From CF-118 sp035689345 (lineage in GTDB: Bacteria > Chloroflexota > Dormibacteria > Dormibacterales > Dormibacteraceae), in NCBI GenBank assembly GCA_035689345.1, contig DASSLR010000094.1, positions 1 to 9,213 on the forward strand: a DNA stretch of 9,213 nucleotides, read 5' to 3'. This document shows, in pieces, positions 6,772 through 9,213 of this stretch (position 1 is the first letter of the stretch; each line of letters begins with the position of its first letter). The position numbers and the translations under genes are program-made. The notes under the pieces were generated by a model. The model had not been told where the DNA came from, made no database searches, and saw only the letters and a program-made list of their open reading frames with translations.

Positions 6772-7692
6772 ATGTCCATAGACGAAACCACTAGCAGCCG
6801 GCTCAACGGCCTGCAGCTTCTGCAGGTCGAGGGCTTCCTCGAAGTGGCGCGCCGTGGCAGCGTCAGCCGCGCCGCCGAAGCGTTGTTCATCACCCAGCCG
6901 ACGCTGACCGCGCGGCTGCACGGGCTGGAGCGAGAGCTGGGCGCCAGGCTCTTCCTGCGCACGCCGCGCGGCATGCGCCTGACCGACGCCGGACGGGCGT
7001 GGGTCCCGTTCGCCGAGCGAGCCATGCGAGCGCTGGTCGAGGGCCGTGACGCACTCGAGCAGGTGAAGACCGCCTCGGCCGGTCACCTCACCATCGGCAG
7101 CGCGCTCGCGGTGAGCACCTACATCCTCCCCGACCTGCTGGAGAGGTTCGTCGCCATGCACCCTCGCGTGGAGGTCTCGGTGCGCACCGGCCATTCGGAG
7201 GACATCGTCGAGCTCGTGCTTCGCGATGAGGTGCAGCTGGGTCTCGGGCGCGCGATCCACCACCCCGACCTCGAGCTGCGCCCGTTTCACCGCGAGGAGC
7301 TCGTCCTGGTCTGCGCGCCGGACCATCCGTTCGTGAAGCGCAAGTCGGTGACGCTCGCCGAGGTCACCAACCAGAAGCTCATCATGTTCGACCGCACGTC
7401 GAGCTACTACGAGATCACGCAGTCCGCGTTCGTCTCCTCCGGCGTGCGGCTGCGCCGGTACATGGAGATGGACTCCATCGAGGCCGCCAAAAAGATGGTC
7501 GAGCGCGGGCTCGGGGTCGCCCTGCTTCCCCAAACCTCGGTGGCGCGCGAGGTCGCTGCCGGGACGATGAGCCGGGTTCGCCTTCGCGACGCGCCCCACA
7601 TGTACAACTCGATCGCGGCGTTCCGCAGGCGCGACGCAGGCAAGCCCGAGGGCGTGGTGGCCGCGTTCATGAGCCTGCTCTCCAGCAAGTAG
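6772..7692 (+). CDS. LysR-family transcriptional regulator
   Basis: 306 residues, normal for the family. The winged helix-turn-helix lies at about residues 14-73 (LQVEGFLEVARRGSVSRAAE, then ITQPTLTARLHGLERELGARLFLRTPRGMRLTDAG), with the recognition helix around TQPTLTARLHGLE. A linker helix follows (about 75-100). The periplasmic-binding-protein-like effector domain runs from HLTIGSALAVSTYILPDLLE to about residue 300. LysR proteins usually activate a divergent or adjacent operon in response to a small metabolite. Here the candidates are the divergent F420-type oxidoreductase and the downstream micropeptide/isocitrate lyase unit, whose promoter carries a palindrome. The ligand cannot be read from the sequence. 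Confidence 0.94.
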   Translation: MSIDETTSSRLNGLQLLQVEGFLEVARRGSVSRAAEALFITQPTLTARLHGLERELGARLFLRTPRGMRLTDAGRAWVPFAERAMRALVEGRDALEQVKTASAGHLTIGSALAVSTYILPDLLERFVAMHPRVEVSVRTGHSEDIVELVLRDEVQLGLGRAIHHPDLELRPFHREELVLVCAPDHPFVKRKSVTLAEVTNQKLIMFDRTSSYYEITQSAFVSSGVRLRRYMEMDSIEAAKKMVERGLGVALLPQTSVAREVAAGTMSRVRLRDAPHMYNSIAAFRRRDAGKPEGVVAAFMSLLSSK

Positions 7693-7729
7693 CCAGGGCG
7701 GCGGCTATTGATGTCGCCTATGAGAACGA

Positions 7730-7747
7730 TCAGATCAATTGATTTGA
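7730..7747. promoter_or_regulatory. Near-perfect 18-bp palindrome overlapping a -35 box: candidate operator
   Basis: TCAGATCAATTGATTTGA is symmetric except for one mismatched pair (G/T beside the perfect 10-bp core ATCAATTGAT). It overlaps the TTGACC -35 element at 7744-7749. This stretch is markedly AT-richer than its surroundings. A regulator bound here could block or touch RNA polymerase. The adjacent LysR is the natural candidate, but an unlinked repressor is equally possible. Confidence 0.5.
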
Positions 7748-7772
7748 CCGATGCCTGACCGATCCGTAACCT
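7744..7772 (+). promoter_or_regulatory. Sigma-70-type promoter TTGACC-17 bp-TAACCT
   Basis: TTGACC at 7744-7749 and TAACCT at 7767-7772 are separated by the ideal 17 bp. This is the only promoter in the window with both hexamers convincing. The ATG of the micropeptide follows 7 nt after the -10, so transcription should start at or next to that ATG and the mRNA should be leaderless. It probably also serves the isocitrate lyase gene downstream. Confidence 0.65.
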
Positions 7773-7779
7773 CCGCCGC

Positions 7780-7884
7780 ATGGACAAGCCCGAGCAGCTG
7801 CCGGAGATCGAGGCCACCGGTGAGCCGACCACTCACGAATGCGAGTGCCCGGATCCCTGCAACTGCGATCACGAGAACGAGTAG
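7780..7884 (+). CDS. Cys/His-rich 34-residue micropeptide
   Basis: A short ORF of 34 codons ending in TAG, directly at the expected start site of a strong promoter. The first 18 residues are acidic (MDKPEQLPEIEATGEPTT). The rest is HECECPDPCNCDHENE, that is His19-x-Cys21-x-Cys23-x3-Cys27-x-Cys29-x-His31: four Cys in two CxC pairs bracketed by two His. Such clustering suggests binding of a soft metal (Zn, Cu(I)) or an Fe-S/redox role; this is inference from composition. I do not recognise a family. Alternatively it is a Cys-rich leader whose translation senses cysteine supply and controls the gene behind it, as reported for leaderless Cys-rich small ORFs in mycobacteria. It ends 46 nt before the isocitrate lyase start. 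Confidence 0.65.
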   Translation: MDKPEQLPEIEATGEPTTHECECPDPCNCDHENE

Positions 7885-7919
7885 AACCCGACCCGATCGG
7901 CGTTAGCAGTTCCAGTACC

Positions 7920-7925
7920 AGGAGG
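7920..7925 (+). promoter_or_regulatory. Consensus Shine-Dalgarno (AGGAGG) of the isocitrate lyase gene
   Basis: A full AGGAGG sits 5 nt before ATG 7931, and it decides that start over the TTG at 7928, which would be only 2 nt away. It is the only strong ribosome site in the window. It fits an internal gene of a transcript that begins at the leaderless micropeptide. Confidence 0.7.
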
Positions 7926-7930
7926 TATTG

Positions 7931-9058
7931 ATGGATCTTGTCGCCACGCCTCTCCTGCCGGAGGGGTTCAAAGTCCCGGCGTCTCGAAGCGAGGATCCGA
8001 GCAAGAGGCTGCGCAAGCTTCTCGCCAGCAAGCCTTACGTCTTCGGCCCAGGGGTTTACGACCCCTTCGGGGCGGAGCTCGTCATGTACCACGGTTTCGA
8101 CGCCGTCTACTTCAGTGGCTACTCGTTCGCCATCGGCCACCTGGGCACGACCGACATGGACCTCTACTCGTCGGTGGAGATCGCCGACGGCGCCAGGCGC
8201 ACCGTCAGCGCGCTGCGCAAGTTCCAGCTGACGATGGCCATGGGCGACCCCGAGAAGAAGGTCGCACCGATCCATCTCGAGATCCCACCCGTGATCGTCG
8301 ACATGGACGCGGGCTACGGCAACATCTTCAACGTCCAGCGCACGACCGACCTCTACGTGCGCGCGGGCGTCGCGGCCGCGCACATCGAAGACCAGGTCAT
8401 GCCCAAGCGCTGCGGCCACATCGCGGGCAAGGCGTTGATTCCCGCGTCAGAGTTCGTCGGCAAGCTGCGCATGGTGCGCGCCGCGGCGGACGACCTTGGC
8501 CACAAGGATTTCGTGGTCATCGCCCGCACCGACGGTGTGTCGGCCACGGAAGCGCCGGAGTCGAAACGGGGCATCGAGCTCGCGATCGATCGAGGCCTGC
8601 GCTACATGGACAGCGGCGTCCCAGACCTTCTGTGGTGCGAGTTTCCGACCGCCGCGCGCGGGCCGGTCGAGCAGTTCTGCAGCGAGATTCGCAAGCGCTT
8701 CCCGAAAACGCGCTTCGCGTTCAACTACTCGTCGTCGTTCAAGTGGCAGAACGAGAAGAACCCGATCACGTGGGACGAGCTGGGCGAGCTCGGAGTCGGC
8801 TTCATCTTCATCACGCTGGCGCTCCAGCACGCGGCTGGTTACGGCATCTCGATGCTGCTCGACGACCTGAAGAATCAGAAGCAGGACGGATACATCGCCT
8901 TGCAGCGCAAGGAGTGGGCGGATGGGATCGACGTCCCGACCCGCAGCCACCACGAGTTCAGCGGCGTGCCCTACCACCAGCACGTCGGCCACGTGTACGG
9001 GGCGACGCGCCTGAGCGAGGAGATCGACGAGCACCTGGAGGTGTCGCAGGTCGTCTAG
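7931..9058 (+). CDS. aceA: Isocitrate lyase, short haloarchaeal-like type (ICL/PEP mutase superfamily)
   Basis: 375-residue TIM-barrel lyase, expected to split isocitrate into succinate and glyoxylate in the glyoxylate shunt. Motifs: YVFGPGVYDPFGAEL (36-50), SGYS (62-65), metal-binding VDMDAGYGN (Asp124, Asp126), HIEDQ (Glu153), catalytic PKRCGH (Cys161, His163), ARTD (198-201), FNYSSSFKW (264-272) and FITLALQHAAGYG (293-305). The PKRCGHIAGK and FNYSSSF blocks and the late SHHEFSGVPYHQ resemble haloarchaeal isocitrate lyases more than the roughly 430-residue E. coli enzyme. Methylisocitrate lyase is less likely, since PrpB lacks the NYSSSF block. A Gly/Lys-rich stretch at about 96-117 looks inserted before the metal-binding strand. 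AGGAGG at 7920-7925 lies 5 nt before ATG 7931, so that start is favoured over TTG 7928. Confidence 0.83.
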   Translation: MDLVATPLLPEGFKVPASRSEDPSKRLRKLLASKPYVFGPGVYDPFGAELVMYHGFDAVYFSGYSFAIGHLGTTDMDLYSSVEIADGARRTVSALRKFQLTMAMGDPEKKVAPIHLEIPPVIVDMDAGYGNIFNVQRTTDLYVRAGVAAAHIEDQVMPKRCGHIAGKALIPASEFVGKLRMVRAAADDLGHKDFVVIARTDGVSATEAPESKRGIELAIDRGLRYMDSGVPDLLWCEFPTAARGPVEQFCSEIRKRFPKTRFAFNYSSSFKWQNEKNPITWDELGELGVGFIFITLALQHAAGYGISMLLDDLKNQKQDGYIALQRKEWADGIDVPTRSHHEFSGVPYHQHVGHVYGATRLSEEIDEHLEVSQVV

Positions 9059-9062
9059 CTCG

Positions 9063-9068
9063 TAGCAT
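9063..9068 (+). promoter_or_regulatory. Candidate -10 box (TAGCAT) of the right-edge gene
   Basis: TAGCAT begins 4 nt after the isocitrate lyase stop codon and 10 nt before the ATG at 9079. It fits TANNNT and a start site within a few nt of the ATG. No good -35 is seen, so this is weaker than the other cases. Confidence 0.3.
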
Positions 9069-9078
9069 TCCGGCGCGG

Positions 9079-9213
9079 ATGCTGCTGTTCCCGTTTCGTT
9101 ACCTGTGGTGGCTCATCTCGAGCCTCCGCGCGCGCATCGGGCGGCCGCCCGACTACGTGACCTTCCTCATCGAGGAGGACATGCCCGTGCTGCCCGATCC
9201 GCCGGTGCCGGCG
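9079..9213 (+). CDS. Probable signal peptide peptidase SppA-like protein, N-terminal fragment
   Basis: The first 45 codons of a gene that runs off the right edge. The N-terminus MLLFPFRYLWWLISSLRARI is a short hydrophobic/aromatic segment followed by basic residues, like a membrane anchor. It is followed by GRPPDYVTFLIEEDMPVLPD and a Pro-rich stretch. The arrangement 'basic-RPPDYV-beta strand-Pro rich' resembles the start of SppA-type (protease IV, S49) membrane peptidases in several phyla. No catalytic region is included, so the call rests on a short motif and could be wrong. It starts 20 nt after the isocitrate lyase stop. Confidence 0.45.
   Translation, partial: MLLFPFRYLWWLISSLRARIGRPPDYVTFLIEEDMPVLPDPPVPA

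Noticed and set aside
6699..7025. N-terminal extension of the oxidoreductase to 427 residues
   Set aside because: The extension overlaps the 5' end of lysR and has low-complexity Arg/Ser-rich composition. The ATG at 6698 fits the family N-terminus exactly.
3514..7599. 1361-codon open frame on the - strand
   Set aside because: It runs antisense through the DUF5671-DUF1684 and LysR genes and overlaps the oxidoreductase in another frame. Its composition is Arg/Glu/His/Ala-rich without domains, the usual shadow of GC-rich coding sequence.
7700..7718. Hairpin GGCGGC-TATTGAT-GTCGCC as a terminator for lysR
   Set aside because: The stem is only 6 bp with a G-U pair, and no T-run follows it. It may be incidental.
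7885..7930. Attenuator hairpin or riboswitch between the micropeptide and isocitrate lyase
   Set aside because: Only a 4-bp TACC/GGTA pairing around the Shine-Dalgarno and a distant CGATC/GATCG pair were found. The space is too short for a known riboswitch fold.

Overview
The window is GC-rich, dense bacterial DNA with the strong third-position GC bias that produces long antisense shadow ORFs. The gene set is an A-type haem-copper oxidase, a MarP-like membrane serine protease, a UPF0434/Trm112-like zinc peptide, a F420-type luciferase-like oxidoreductase and a short isocitrate lyase. Several genes also have a TANNNT -10 box placed 6-10 nt before the start codon. Together these suggest a soil-type actinobacterium or a Chloroflexota/Dormibacterota-like lineage. 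This placement is inference; no rRNA or other phylogenetic marker is present.

Layout. Positions 1-2023 hold the end of a cytochrome c oxidase operon on +: the C-terminus of subunit II with a Ser/Pro tail, complete subunit I (coxA), and a translationally coupled 61-residue single-helix protein. Positions 2061-3245 hold a CvpA/trypsin-fold MarP-type protease whose first membrane helix lies upstream of the nearest ordinary start codon. Positions 3246-3327 separate this gene from a convergent 58-residue Trm112-like gene. They hold a perfect 24-bp palindrome and a second copy of its core 41 bp away, with two T-tracts between. Divergent from the Trm112-like gene is a 728-residue protein (3553-5739) made of about six DUF5671-like two-helix repeats fused to a C-terminal DUF1684 domain. 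It converges, with a 2-nt gap, on a F420-dependent LLM-class oxidoreductase (5742-6698, -).

A LysR-type regulator (6772-7692, +) diverges from the oxidoreductase. It is followed by a strong promoter, TTGACC-17 bp-TAACCT, overlapped by a near-perfect 18-bp palindrome. This promoter drives an apparently leaderless 34-residue Cys/His-rich micropeptide (7780-7884). Next, 46 nt on and behind a consensus Shine-Dalgarno, is an isocitrate lyase of the short haloarchaeal-like type (7931-9058). The window ends in the first 45 codons of a probable SppA-like signal peptide peptidase.

How the genes fit together. The oxidase genes form one respiratory unit. The LysR regulator sits between two candidate targets, the oxidoreductase on its left and the micropeptide/isocitrate lyase unit on its right, so it may control either. 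The observations most worth following are the micropeptide with its promoter/operator, the DUF5671-DUF1684 fusion, the twin palindromes, the ATA/CTG start problem in the protease gene, and the consistent leaderless promoter geometry.
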